Shown: positions 52,469 through 62,105 of the stretch, one piece after another
Numbering within the stretch: position 1 is the stretch's first letter
How the letters are laid out: each line of letters opens with the position of its first letter
NCBI GenBank assembly: GCA_029260655.1
Contig: JAJDCU010000059.1
Location: 44,860 to 108,859, forward strand
Direction: 5' to 3'
Source of the DNA: Phycisphaeraceae bacterium
GTDB lineage: Bacteria; Planctomycetota; Phycisphaerae; Phycisphaerales; Phycisphaeraceae
Length of the DNA stretch: 64,000 nt
Notes under the pieces: generated by a model
Told to the model about the DNA's origin: nothing
The model's input: only the letters and a program-made list of their open reading frames with translations
Databases searched by the model: none
Position numbers and translations under genes: made by a program

Positions 52469-55400
52469 TCAATACCGCCACCGGATCGCAGTAAACGCGC
52501 CCAAGCCTAATAGCACCAGCGTGCCCGGCTCGGGGATGACGGCGCCCGGCGGTGGCGGGGTGCCGGCGTTCCAGTTGCCAAGAACGACGTTCAAGTCTTC
52601 GATGCCGATGAAGCCATCACCGCTTGGATCGCCCAGTTGCCAGACGCCGGCGTCGACGTTCTGGTTCCATACGCCCAGCACGATGTTCAGGTCCTCGATG
52701 CCGACGAACCCGTCGAGGTTCAAGTCGCCGGCAAGCGCTGCGCGGACGTAGACCGAGTTGGGATTAGAGTAGTCGATGCGCAATCCGGTGGCCCCGAGAA
52801 GCGGGAACTGGATCGTGTCGAACCGTCCGGTCACGCCCGCATAGGTATCGATGATCGGGAACGAGTCTCCGATGAGGGGTGTATACAGGCTGGTCAGGGC
52901 CAGCGTCAGCAAGCCATCCAGTGATGCGGTGCCGAAGACATTTAGCTGATCGAAGCCGAACCCGGGCACGCTGCCGCCGGCAAGTTCGATCTGCAGTTCA
53001 CCGCCGGGCGTCTGGACATATAAGCCCTCCAGATCGATCAGTCCCGTGGATTGCCCCGGGGAGACGTGTCCGTTGTTGGTCAACGTGCCGGCGCCGAGCC
53101 ACACCGCGCCGTAGCCCTGCATGAGGCCACCGGGTTCGATGGAGATCGATTGGGCAGTGATATCGCCGCCGAGGAGATCAACCTCGCCGCCGTCCCACAC
53201 CCGGAGGGTCGAGCCGACGTTGACCTCGCCGCCGTTGCTGACGGTGAGATTGCCGGTGCCTCCGTTCGCGGAAATACTTCCACCGACGGCCATGGTGCTG
53301 GAGACGTTCAACGTCGATGGGGTGCCGCCGGAGGACCCGTCCACAAGCACCGTGCCATCGGCACTATCAAATATGCCGAGGTTTGCGCTTCCGCATGTGA
53401 CGGCGCCACCGTTCTGAATCCCCAGTCGCCCAAGCGAAGTGTGCCGAACACCGACACCTAGCTCCCCGCTCATCGTCCAGTTCGAACCAGGGCCGATCAC
53501 ATCGACGGTCCCGCTTGCGCTATTGAGGCCTCCGATGAAACCGCTACCACTGGTGACCTGGCCGCTGTTCTGAATCGTCAGGTAGCCGACGGCATTGCCC
53601 TGGCTGGCGACCCGAAGGTCCGTAACCACGTTCCATTGTGACGCAAGACCATCTACCAATGCGGTGCCGTCGGAGGTGCTACCCACACCTATAAGGCCTC
53701 GGTGGCTCTCAACGATTCCACCATTGAGGATATTCAGCGAGCCGACCCCGGTGTTTCCCACGTCCAGACCATTGCTTCCCTGCTTAGACACGATCAGCTT
53801 CTGACCCGCTCCCACGCTAAGCGACTGGCCCAGGACACTATGCGGAAAGATGCTATCGAGAAAAACAAATTCATCGGTGATTTCGAGCGTGCCGGCGGTC
53901 CAGTTGAACGCGCCGTTGCTGCTGCGTGTGAACGAGCCGGTGCTGATTCGGCTGGAGCTGTCTGTCAGATTGATCGTGCCATTGATGCCGACACTGAGGT
54001 TGTTGGCGATCACGACTTCGCCGGCGGTGCGGACGGTCAGGACCGGTGTGCTGTCGATCGATCCGACGACGGTCATCGAATCGGAGACATTCAGCCGTCC
54101 GGTCTGCTCGACGATCACGCTGCCGGTGGCGAGCCCCGCCGAGCCGATGTCCACCGAACCGGTGACGTTCCATGTGGCGCGGGTGCCTAAACCGGGCACA
54201 AAGCCGTTGATGGTGACATTCCCGCTGGCCGCGGCGGTGCCGACGATGACTGATCCGCTGTCGATGGTAGCCTGATCGGTCAGGTTGACGTTGCCAGGGC
54301 CGTTGGGCCCCGAGCCGACGGTGAGCGTGCCGAGTTGCCAATTCGAGCCGGGCCCGCCGATGTTGACGGTGCCGGTGTTGTTCTCGCCGATGAGCACGTT
54401 CTGGCTTGAGACGTTACCGCCGGCCAGGACATGGAGGATGCCCGAACCGCCGTCGCCGACGATCAGGTCGTCGGTGTGCCACTGGCTGCCTGGACCGACG
54501 ACCTCGACGGTGCCGTCAGCCCAGCCGTTGGCGTCGTCACCGATCACGTCACGCGACAGAGGCCCGACAGCGCTGCTGTCTACCACCCCGCCCAGCTCGA
54601 TCCGCATCGTCGCCGTGCCCCCGTCGCCGACTTCCAGGTCGCCATTGACCGTCAGCGTCGAGCCGTTGCCCGACACCGTCACGTTCGCGTTCCCCGTCGT
54701 GTTGTACGCCAGGTAGATGTCGTTGGCGGTCACGTCGCCGCCACCGTTGATCGTCATCGAAGCGGTGCCGGTCCTCGCCACGTATAGGTCACCCAGCCCG
54801 GCGGCGTTGGACAGGATCAGCGCCTGCCCGGTGCCGATCGTGGGCGAGCTGCCCAGCACGCTGTCAGGGAAGAAGCTGTCCAGGGACACGTCCGAGTTTG
54901 TCAGCTCCAGCGTACCGGCGGTCCAGTTGAAGTTCAGTGGCCCGGCGGCGCTCAGGGAGCCGGTCTTCAGCGTGCTGCCGGTGAGGTTGAGGGTCCCGGT
55001 ATGATTGACCGTGGTGGCGCCGGCGACGTGGACCGCGCCGCCGTTCTCGATCGTGAGCGTCGCGTTATTGATGAGGCTGATCTGGGTGGTGCCCACGTCC
55101 AGCGAACCTGCGATGTCCCACAACGAATTGGCGCCGTTGACGGTGGCGTTGCCGGTGGCCGAGAGGGTGGTGGTGGCGATCTCGACGGCGGTGCTGTTGA
55201 CATTGCCGCCAGCCAGGACGTTGAGCGTGCCGGTACCGTTGTTGGCGACGATCAGCGCGTCGGTGTCCCAGCGGGAGGCGCCGCCTACGCCGGTGCCGGT
55301 GACGGTCACGGTGCCGCTGGACAGGGCATCATCGCCGATGACATCCCGGCTAAGCGTGCCGACGCCGCTGCTGTTGACCCATGCACCGCCCTCGATATTC

Positions 55401-56368
55401 AGGGTTCCGACGCCCCAATCTCCGACTTCCAAATCGCCGCCGACAACCATCAGCGAGCCGTTATCGCGCACCGTGACATCGCCCTGCCCGGTACTGTTGA
55501 AGGCGAGGAAGGCATCGCCCGAAAACGAGCCAGCCGCACCGCTTTGGATCAGCAGCGTGCCAGAGCCCTGGTCTCCGACAATGACGTCGGCGCTGCTCAG
55601 CCAGTTGCCCGAGGCGGTCAGCGTGACCGATCCCTCGCTGCCTGAGGCAAGGCCGAGGATGGCTTGGCCGCTGTTGATAGTGCCGAGGCTGGTCAGTGTG
55701 CCCTTACCGGTGTAGCCGACATATATATCGCTGGCGATAGTGAGCGTGTCGAGTTGGAAGATGTCGATCGTTGCGGCGTTGGCTCCCGCGCCGGTGGTGC
55801 CAAACTTCAGCGAATCGATGGTGCTGCCAGTCGCCTGCAGGCCGGTGAAGGCCATCTTCGCCGCCGGCGCGACCAGATCAACCGCCCATGGGCTGGGAAA
55901 CGACCCGCCAAACGCGGTCAGCTTGACCACGTAGCCGTCACTTATCAACGGGTCGGTCGTGATCCCGGGCGCGGCGGGGTTGGGCGCTTGGGTCAGCCAA
56001 GTCAGGTAAGCATCGCGGTTGATGCTCAAAGGATCGAAGACATAGCCGTCGTCGTTGGCCCCGTACGAGGCGCCGTCGCCGTCAAACAGGCTGAGTATTG
56101 GGTCGAATCCACCGCTTGCAACCAAGTCGCCGGCCGCGTTTGTCCCGCCGAAGTGCGACCATGTGTTGAAGTGGAGCGTCTCGGCGCTGTTTACGCTGTT
56201 GGTGAGGCCGAACACAAAGCTCTGTGTGTCCGTCGCGCTCTGGAACTGACCCTGCCATGAGTAGTAGGCGTCCTGCGCCATGGCCGGCGTAGTACTGCTG
56301 AAAATGCTCAGTACCGTAACAATAGCCGTAACGATCGACAGCCGATACGGATGGCGGTTTCGCAACAT
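52469..56368 (-). CDS. Giant T5SS/PEP-CTERM repeat protein with dockerin-like pair and sorting tail
   Basis: This 1,299-residue exported protein has a signal peptide (about 10-31, ending AMAQ). The passenger consists of many roughly 40-45-residue repeats of the T5SS/PEP-CTERM-associated type, with units like GTLNVLAGGNVNSTAVEIA and VTVTGTGVGGASRWDTDAL, which fold into a long beta-solenoid as in autotransporter adhesins. Two EF-hand-like repeats follow (GDLNLDGFVGIEDLN and GDPSGDGFIGIEDLN), then PEPGTLVLLGLGAF and a basic end. No outer-membrane beta-barrel is present; the exosortase pathway replaces it. AAGGAG is nine bases before the ATG at 56368. An adhesive or matrix role is inferred. Confidence 0.88.
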   Translation of the reverse strand: MLRNRHPYRLSIVTAIVTVLSIFSSTTPAMAQDAYYSWQGQFQSATDTQSFVFGLTNSVNSAETLHFNTWSHFGGTNAAGDLVASGGFDPILSLFDGDGASYGANDDGYVFDPLSINRDAYLTWLTQAPNPAAPGITTDPLISDGYVVKLTAFGGSFPSPWAVDLVAPAAKMAFTGLQATGSTIDSLKFGTTGAGANAATIDIFQLDTLTIASDIYVGYTGKGTLTSLGTINSGQAILGLASGSEGSVTLTASGNWLSSADVIVGDQGSGTLLIQSGAAGSFSGDAFLAFNSTGQGDVTVRDNGSLMVVGGDLEVGDWGVGTLNIEGGAWVNSSGVGTLSRDVIGDDALSSGTVTVTGTGVGGASRWDTDALIVANNGTGTLNVLAGGNVNSTAVEIATTTLSATGNATVNGANSLWDIAGSLDVGTTQISLINNATLTIENGGAVHVAGATTVNHTGTLNLTGSTLKTGSLSAAGPLNFNWTAGTLELTNSDVSLDSFFPDSVLGSSPTIGTGQALILSNAAGLGDLYVARTGTASMTINGGGDVTANDIYLAYNTTGNANVTVSGNGSTLTVNGDLEVGDGGTATMRIELGGVVDSSAVGPLSRDVIGDDANGWADGTVEVVGPGSQWHTDDLIVGDGGSGILHVLAGGNVSSQNVLIGENNTGTVNIGGPGSNWQLGTLTVGSGPNGPGNVNLTDQATIDSGSVIVGTAAASGNVTINGFVPGLGTRATWNVTGSVDIGSAGLATGSVIVEQTGRLNVSDSMTVVGSIDSTPVLTVRTAGEVVIANNLSVGINGTINLTDSSSRISTGSFTRSSNGAFNWTAGTLEITDEFVFLDSIFPHSVLGQSLSVGAGQKLIVSKQGSNGLDVGNTGVGSLNILNGGIVESHRGLIGVGSTSDGTALVDGLASQWNVVTDLRVASQGNAVGYLTIQNSGQVTSGSGFIGGLNSASGTVDVIGPGSNWTMSGELGVGVRHTSLGRLGIQNGGAVTCGSANLGIFDSADGTVLVDGSSGGTPSTLNVSSTMAVGGSISANGGTGNLTVSNGGEVNVGSTLRVWDGGEVDLLGGDITAQSISIEPGGLMQGYGAVWLGAGTLTNNGHVSPGQSTGLIDLEGLYVQTPGGELQIELAGGSVPGFGFDQLNVFGTASLDGLLTLALTSLYTPLIGDSFPIIDTYAGVTGRFDTIQFPLLGATGLRIDYSNPNSVYVRAALAGDLNLDGFVGIEDLNIVLGVWNQNVDAGVWQLGDPSGDGFIGIEDLNVVLGNWNAGTPPPPGAVIPEPGTLVLLGLGAFTAIRWRY

Positions 56369-56724
56369 GATCTCGATCTCCTTGATGGTTCAATTTTTGA
56401 GGGGAGTCAGCTAGAGATGAAAATGAGAAGACCGCGCCTGAATAAGCACGCCGGCAAAAAGATCAACCGAGGATGGGTTGACAGCAGTCGCGTCAGTGAC
56501 GCGATGAGATACCGGCCGCACAGTCAAAGCTAAAAAAATCACCCCCACCATGTTCAGGCCCCTGGCTGTTTACCCGTCGGCCGCCACCACCCAATACACC
56601 GCCACACCCCTAGATAAGAAGTGCGAGCCTACCGCGCGGGCCCGGACAAATCAAGATAAATAAATCTTTTGCTTGGCTGCAAAGCAGCGCCGGCTATCAA
56701 GACGCCAAATCTACATGATGATCT
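56369..56724. other. Intergenic, nothing recognised
   Basis: This holds the likely promoter of the 1,299-residue gene. No other gene or repeat was seen. Confidence 0.4.
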
Positions 56725-58236
56725 TCAACGGACGACCTGACGCCGCCGCCTCACCCCATACCGCTTGCGGTTTAGCGCGCCCATCGCGCCCAAGCCCAGC
56801 ATCGCCAGCGTACTCGGCTCAGGGACGATCGTCCCCGTCGGCGGCGGGGTGCCGGCGTTCCAGTTGCCTAGCACGACGTTGAGGTCTTCGATGCCGATGA
56901 ACCCGTCGCCGGACGGGTCGCCCGCCAGCAGGTCGCCGGGCGTGACGTTGGCGTTCCAATTGCCCAGGATCAGGTTCAGGTCTTCGATCCCGACGAAGCC
57001 GTCGTTATCGAGATCGCCGACGATGGGTACGGCAGACTCAACCGAGACATCGAGCCGGTACAACTGAACGGTGTCGGTGATCGTCGTGATGGAAGCGAAG
57101 TATTCGCCGGCGGCGGGCAGTGCGATGCCAAGTAATGACTCGATCCCCCCCGCGGGCAGCGCATCGGCGGTGGCAAGCACGGTCAGGCCGTCGGTGTCCC
57201 AGATGCGCAGCGACAGGTCGGCCCGTGCCGACGCATCGAACGGGGTCGGCGTGAAGCCCTGGCTCGCCTGATTGAACAGGCCGCCCAGGGGCTTTAATTG
57301 CAGGTCGACCGTGGACGGCTCGGTCACGGTAAAGGAAAAGAAGTCCACATCGTTGTTGTTGCTGACGCTGACGAAGTCGGTGTCGCTGGGACTGATGGCC
57401 TGGCTAGGGATGTCCGCGTCGACGCCGATGCTGGCCGACCCGTTGTCTAGAATTGTCCCCAGCGTAGTCGCCCGCCCGGCCGTGCCGTTGCCTAGCCCGG
57501 CGTTGCTCTTCTCGTGCACATCCCCGTAATAGAAGTGAGCGGCTCGGACCTCGTCTAGCTGCGGCCCGTCGAACGCCGTGCTGATGAACGGCTCCATCAG
57601 CAGCGCGTCGGTATTGGACTCGACGTGCTCGTACCCCAGGCCGTGCCCGGCTTCGTGGGTGATCGTGTTCCTAAGCCGGACGTGACTACCCGATGCGTTC
57701 GCAAAGAAGGCCATGTCGTCTGTGTCCAGCGTCATGTCCCCATCATCCGGGAAGTAGTTGAACGCCAGTGTGCCGCTGCTGCCGTCCACCGAGGCGCCGG
57801 AGATCCGGACATCCGCACGCACGCCCAGCACACCTGCGCCCGCACTGATGGATCCCCCCGAGTCGTTAGGCTCGTATGCGTAGGTCAGGCCCGACAGTTG
57901 GCTCCATCGGCCGAAAGAGTCCGCGAAGAAGTTGAACCAAGGCTGTTGACTGAGATCGGTCTGCGCCGGGTTACCGTTGAAGGTTGTGTTGAGGTTGGCG
58001 ATCAGGTCGCTGCCGCCCAGCGACGTAAAGCCGTCCAGCACCGTCGTCCCGTCGGGCACAAAGCCCCACGTCAGGGTCGCCGGCTGACCGTTCGCCGATC
58101 GGCTGCCAGACGCGGTCGTCAGCCACGGTGTTGCGCTCGGGTCGATAATGAAGCCCAAGCCCTGCCCGGCGAACAACAGCGAGACAGCAAACGTCACAAG
58201 ACACAGGCGCAAAAAACCCACGGGCATCAATGACAT
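56725..58236 (-). CDS. Secreted matrixin-like metalloprotease with dockerin-like pair and PEP-CTERM
   Basis: This 503-residue protein has a signal peptide (about 1-27). The catalytic domain has the metzincin zinc motif HEAGHGLGYEH (about residues 195-205) and a Met-turn (ALLMEP). It resembles M10 matrixins. A beta domain follows (about 260-405), then two EF-hand-like repeats (GDLDNDGFVGIEDLN, GDPSGDGFIGIEDLN) and PEPSTLAMLGLGAMGALN with a basic end. Targets are probably matrix or extracellular proteins. AGGAAG precedes the ATG at 58236; the open frame extends to 58344. Confidence 0.88.
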   Translation of the reverse strand: MSLMPVGFLRLCLVTFAVSLLFAGQGLGFIIDPSATPWLTTASGSRSANGQPATLTWGFVPDGTTVLDGFTSLGGSDLIANLNTTFNGNPAQTDLSQQPWFNFFADSFGRWSQLSGLTYAYEPNDSGGSISAGAGVLGVRADVRISGASVDGSSGTLAFNYFPDDGDMTLDTDDMAFFANASGSHVRLRNTITHEAGHGLGYEHVESNTDALLMEPFISTAFDGPQLDEVRAAHFYYGDVHEKSNAGLGNGTAGRATTLGTILDNGSASIGVDADIPSQAISPSDTDFVSVSNNNDVDFFSFTVTEPSTVDLQLKPLGGLFNQASQGFTPTPFDASARADLSLRIWDTDGLTVLATADALPAGGIESLLGIALPAAGEYFASITTITDTVQLYRLDVSVESAVPIVGDLDNDGFVGIEDLNLILGNWNANVTPGDLLAGDPSGDGFIGIEDLNVVLGNWNAGTPPPTGTIVPEPSTLAMLGLGAMGALNRKRYGVRRRRQVVR

Positions 58237-58422
58237 GACGTATCTTCCTCCAACCGCTCGACGAGACGTCAATTGTAACAGATACCGCCCATCACCGTGA
58301 CAAGAATTCAACGTCGAATCGCCAGGAAAAGCCCGCGATGTCAACCGTTGAACAGTATTTCGAAGCGGACTACGCCGAATCCGATTCAGACTCCGACTGA
58401 TCCTGACGGTGATCCTCCATGA

Positions 58423-61400
58423 TCACGCCGCACGACGGCGGCGCATCACCGCGATCGCGCCCAGCCCCAATAGCGCCAGCGTCCCGGGTTCGGGGACGGC
58501 TGCGCCCGGGGGCGGCGGCGTTCCGGCGTTCCAGTTGCCCAGCACCTGGTTCAGGTCCTCGATCCCGACGAACCCGTCGCCGGTGCCGTCGCCGGCCAGC
58601 AGGTCGAACGGGGTGACGGTGGCGTTCCAGTTACCCAGGATCAGGTTCAGGTCTTCGATCCCGACGAACCCGTCGGCGTTGTAGTCGCCTACCAGCAGGG
58701 TGCTGATGACTTCGAGCGTGACATCGTTGAGGCCGTAGAGCACGTCGAACGCCAGCCCGCCGCCGAGGTCGGTGCCCAGTACGCTGTCGAACATCCCGAC
58801 ACGGCTGCCTGCGATCAGCACCTGGAACGAGTCGCCCAGGCCCGGCACGTATCCGCCGAGCAGCGAGACCAGCAGTGTCCCGCCGAGGTCCATCCCGCCG
58901 GCGATGTTCAGCCGGTCGAAGTCGATGCCGGGCACGCCGCCGGTGCCAAGAAGTTCGATCTCCAGGCTGGCCGATGCGGTCAGCACGACGTCGCCGCCGA
59001 ACGGGATGTCTGCGGGGCTGGCGCCGGGTGTGAAGTCACCTTCGAAACGGTTTAATCCGATGCCGGTGTAGATGCCCGTGCCGCTGACCGTGCCGAGGAA
59101 GACCGCGGTCGCGCCGTCGCTGGTCCGGATCTCGCCGTTGTGCGTGACGTCATCGAAGAACGTGGTCGGCCCGACGCCGGTGACGAGGACCAGGCCGGTA
59201 CTGCTGTTGGTGACGTCCCCGATGAAGTTGGTCGCCCCGCTGAAAGCCATGTCGCCATCGTTGACGAAGGCCGAGCGGGAGATGACCGTGCCATTCCCGG
59301 CGATCAGGCCGCCTACGTTGTTCTGCGTGAACTGCGTGAACTCGAGGGTCCCGCCGGCCAGATCGATCCGGCCGGAGTTGAAGTTCTGTCCGCCTTCGGC
59401 GATCAGGTGGTTGCCTGACGTGATCAGCACGACGCCGCCAGGCTGGTTAGTCAGGCTCAGTCCGAGCCTCCCGCCGCCTGTCAGACGACCGAAGTTGTCC
59501 ATACTGCCGCCGCCGAGAAACGCCGATGCGCCGTTGAGCACGACCTCACCGTTGTTGGTCAGCGCACCGGCGGTCAGGGTCGTCTGGTCCACGGTTAACA
59601 CGCTGGCCGCGTTCACGACGACGGAGTTGCCGACGTTCAATACGCGGTTGCTCTGGAGCGTCAGGTTCGGCCCAAACAGACCACCAACGCCGACGGTGAT
59701 GCTGTCGTTGGTCAGTGCCAAAGTGCCGTTGAGGAACAGCGGGTCGCTGGAGCCCTGCAACTGACCGACGGAGAACGTTCCGCCATTAATGATCAGGCTG
59801 GTGTTCAATGTCGCGATCCCGCCGACCTCGATCGTTTTCGCCGGCCCGAGCGTCGGGACGATCCCGAGGATCATCTGCATATCCGATAGCGAGAACGTCG
59901 CGTTGTTCCTGTATTGGAGCGTGCCAAACTGGAAGTCCAGGCCGCCGGCGTCATCGACGATAAAGTTGTCGCTGCCGAAGACCGAGAGTGTTCCGCCGAG
60001 TAGTTGCACGTTGCTGCCGACGTGAACCTTCATCGTGGCGCCGACCTGGGCGGTCGCGCCGGAGGCGATGGTCAGGTCCGCGGTCCCGGCGGCTGTTACT
60101 AGGTTGTCGCTGCCAAGGACCAGGTTGCTGCTGACGTCCCAGAGGGTGTCGTTGTTCTCCAGGAGGATCGTGGCACGCCCGGTCGCGACCGTGGCGACCA
60201 CGACGTTGTTGCTTTGGACCTGTCCGCCGTCGCGGACCGTGAGGGTAGCTACACCGCCACCGATGAGACCTGCGTCTGCGGCATTACCGAGCCTCAGATC
60301 TCCGTTGACATCCCACAGCGAGCCCGCCCCTTCGACCGTCACGCTGGCGACACGTCCGGCGGAATCTACGAGTACCGTTGCCAGGTTGGTCACGACGCCG
60401 CCGTTGGTGATGCGCAGGTCGGATTGAGACCCGTCGTCGAGTGTGAGCGTCCCGGTGTTTGTCCACGTACCCCCCGAGACCAGCATCTCCGCCCGGTTCA
60501 GAGTGCCGCCGTTGCTTGTGAGTACGGCACCGTTGCTGATCGTCGTCGATGGATCAATCGAGGTAATATCGGTGGTAAAACCATTGGTAATATCCCACCG
60601 TGAGCCGGCCCCGTCCAGCGTAAACTTGACGGCGATATCAGCGCTGTCACTGGTGACGACCCCGCCGTTTTGTATAGTCATGGTCGCTAAGCTGCCACCG
60701 GTGATCGCGCCGGTGTTGGCCCATGTTGAGCCGAGACCGTCGACGAGGATGTCAATGGGTCGGGATCCGCCGGTATCGATGACGCCGTTGGCGTTGTTGA
60801 CGACCCCGCCGTTGGTGATTGACAGCGTCGCGGTGCCTAATCCGACCTGTAGGTCGCCGCTCATGTTCCACTGCGAACCGGCCCCGTCGATGTAGGCAGC
60901 GCCCTGGCCGTCGCTGACCCCGCCGATCTCGCCGGTCACGCTGGTGACCACGGCCGCGTTCTCGATCCGCATCACCCCGCCCGGGGCGTCGCCGCGCAGC
61001 CCGGCGGAGATCTCGCCGGTGCTGACCCAGGTCGACCCGGGGTCGGTGATCAGGAATTGTGCGTCGCTGCCGATTCCTATGTTGGCGATCCGCGCGTTCA
61101 CGCTGGTCAGGTCGGCGCCGTTGCGGACGATCATCGTCGACGTGCCCCCGGCACCGCTCATGCTCAGGTCGTTGGTGATGTTGATCGAAGAGGTCGGCCC
61201 GTCGAGGATGAGGTCGGCGTTGCTGGTAAAGGTGCTGCCGACGGTCAGCCAATCCGTGTTGAGCGTCGCGCCGTTCTCGACTGTCAGGGTTGATGTGCCG
61301 GGGCCCATAACCAGCGAGTTGCCGCTGGTCCAGACGGTGGTCGCGCCGGTGAGCAGGACGTCGCCGAAGCTGTCGACTTCCTTGGCGATCCAGGTGTTGA

Positions 61401-61911
61401 CGCCGGTATTGACGATCCCGCCGGTGACGTTCATGCTGCCGGTGCCGGACTCGCCGACCCACAGCTCGCCTGTGAGTGACAGTGCGCCGCCGGTGGGGAT
61501 GTTCAGTACCCCGGTGCCGCCCGCGGTCTGACTGACCGTCGCGTCATCTCCGCCGAGCGTGCCGTTGGTCAGTGTGAGCACGGCGGTGTCGAACGCGAGC
61601 TCGCCGACCAAGATCGACGGGGGTGTCGCCCGTGTCAGGTCGTACTGGAAGCCCGCGAGGTCGAACGTGACGTCGCTTCGGCCGATGATGAGATCGCTGT
61701 TATTGACGTTGCCGGTGAAATTGACGGTGAAGGTCTGACCGCTGAGGTCGAACAGCGCGAAGTCCGCGGGGCCGGGCGCGATGCCGCCGCTCCAGTTCGT
61801 GCCGTCCTGGAAGGCGCCGCCGGTGGGGTCGTTCCATGAGATGGCCAAGCCCTGCCCGGCGAACAAAAGGATGGCCGCCGTAGCTAGAACGCGCGTGGTG
61901 GAGGTATGCAT
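58423..61911 (-). CDS. Second giant T5SS/PEP-CTERM repeat protein
   Basis: This 1,162-residue protein has a signal peptide (about 1-23, ending GLA). Residues about 120-700 contain T5SS/PEP-CTERM-type repeats (GVLNIPTGGALSLTGELWVG, TATLSITNGGVVNNANGVI), continued by a more variable beta-solenoid to about 1000. The C terminus repeats the organisation of its neighbour: EF-hand-like repeats (GDYNADGFVGIEDLN, GDGTGDGFVGIEDLN), Pro stretch and PEPGTLALLGLGAIAVM with RRRR. Start chosen at 61911 because the preceding in-frame residues are not signal-like. It shares orientation and architecture with the genes at 52469 and 56725. Confidence 0.87.
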   Translation of the reverse strand: MHTSTTRVLATAAILLFAGQGLAISWNDPTGGAFQDGTNWSGGIAPGPADFALFDLSGQTFTVNFTGNVNNSDLIIGRSDVTFDLAGFQYDLTRATPPSILVGELAFDTAVLTLTNGTLGGDDATVSQTAGGTGVLNIPTGGALSLTGELWVGESGTGSMNVTGGIVNTGVNTWIAKEVDSFGDVLLTGATTVWTSGNSLVMGPGTSTLTVENGATLNTDWLTVGSTFTSNADLILDGPTSSINITNDLSMSGAGGTSTMIVRNGADLTSVNARIANIGIGSDAQFLITDPGSTWVSTGEISAGLRGDAPGGVMRIENAAVVTSVTGEIGGVSDGQGAAYIDGAGSQWNMSGDLQVGLGTATLSITNGGVVNNANGVIDTGGSRPIDILVDGLGSTWANTGAITGGSLATMTIQNGGVVTSDSADIAVKFTLDGAGSRWDITNGFTTDITSIDPSTTISNGAVLTSNGGTLNRAEMLVSGGTWTNTGTLTLDDGSQSDLRITNGGVVTNLATVLVDSAGRVASVTVEGAGSLWDVNGDLRLGNAADAGLIGGGVATLTVRDGGQVQSNNVVVATVATGRATILLENNDTLWDVSSNLVLGSDNLVTAAGTADLTIASGATAQVGATMKVHVGSNVQLLGGTLSVFGSDNFIVDDAGGLDFQFGTLQYRNNATFSLSDMQMILGIVPTLGPAKTIEVGGIATLNTSLIINGGTFSVGQLQGSSDPLFLNGTLALTNDSITVGVGGLFGPNLTLQSNRVLNVGNSVVVNAASVLTVDQTTLTAGALTNNGEVVLNGASAFLGGGSMDNFGRLTGGGRLGLSLTNQPGGVVLITSGNHLIAEGGQNFNSGRIDLAGGTLEFTQFTQNNVGGLIAGNGTVISRSAFVNDGDMAFSGATNFIGDVTNSSTGLVLVTGVGPTTFFDDVTHNGEIRTSDGATAVFLGTVSGTGIYTGIGLNRFEGDFTPGASPADIPFGGDVVLTASASLEIELLGTGGVPGIDFDRLNIAGGMDLGGTLLVSLLGGYVPGLGDSFQVLIAGSRVGMFDSVLGTDLGGGLAFDVLYGLNDVTLEVISTLLVGDYNADGFVGIEDLNLILGNWNATVTPFDLLAGDGTGDGFVGIEDLNQVLGNWNAGTPPPPGAAVPEPGTLALLGLGAIAVMRRRRAA

Positions 61912-62105
61912 GATCCCGCCCTCGTAATAGGTTATCGAAGTCGCTCGGCTACCGCCCTGATGCTGGAGCCGCTCCAAATAGATGCGCCACGATTATCGCA
62001 GAAAACCCGACAAACACAAGTGTTTTGCATCCGAATACTGCCGCGAAAATCCTGGTTTCCACCCGTATGTGAGGGTTGTGTGACTTTGGGGGCATGCGGC
62101 AGGGA

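Noticed and set aside
52469..61911. Repeated DNA in the giant genes as a possible CRISPR
   Set aside because: Repeats vary in sequence and length, lie within continuous reading frames and have no uniform spacers.
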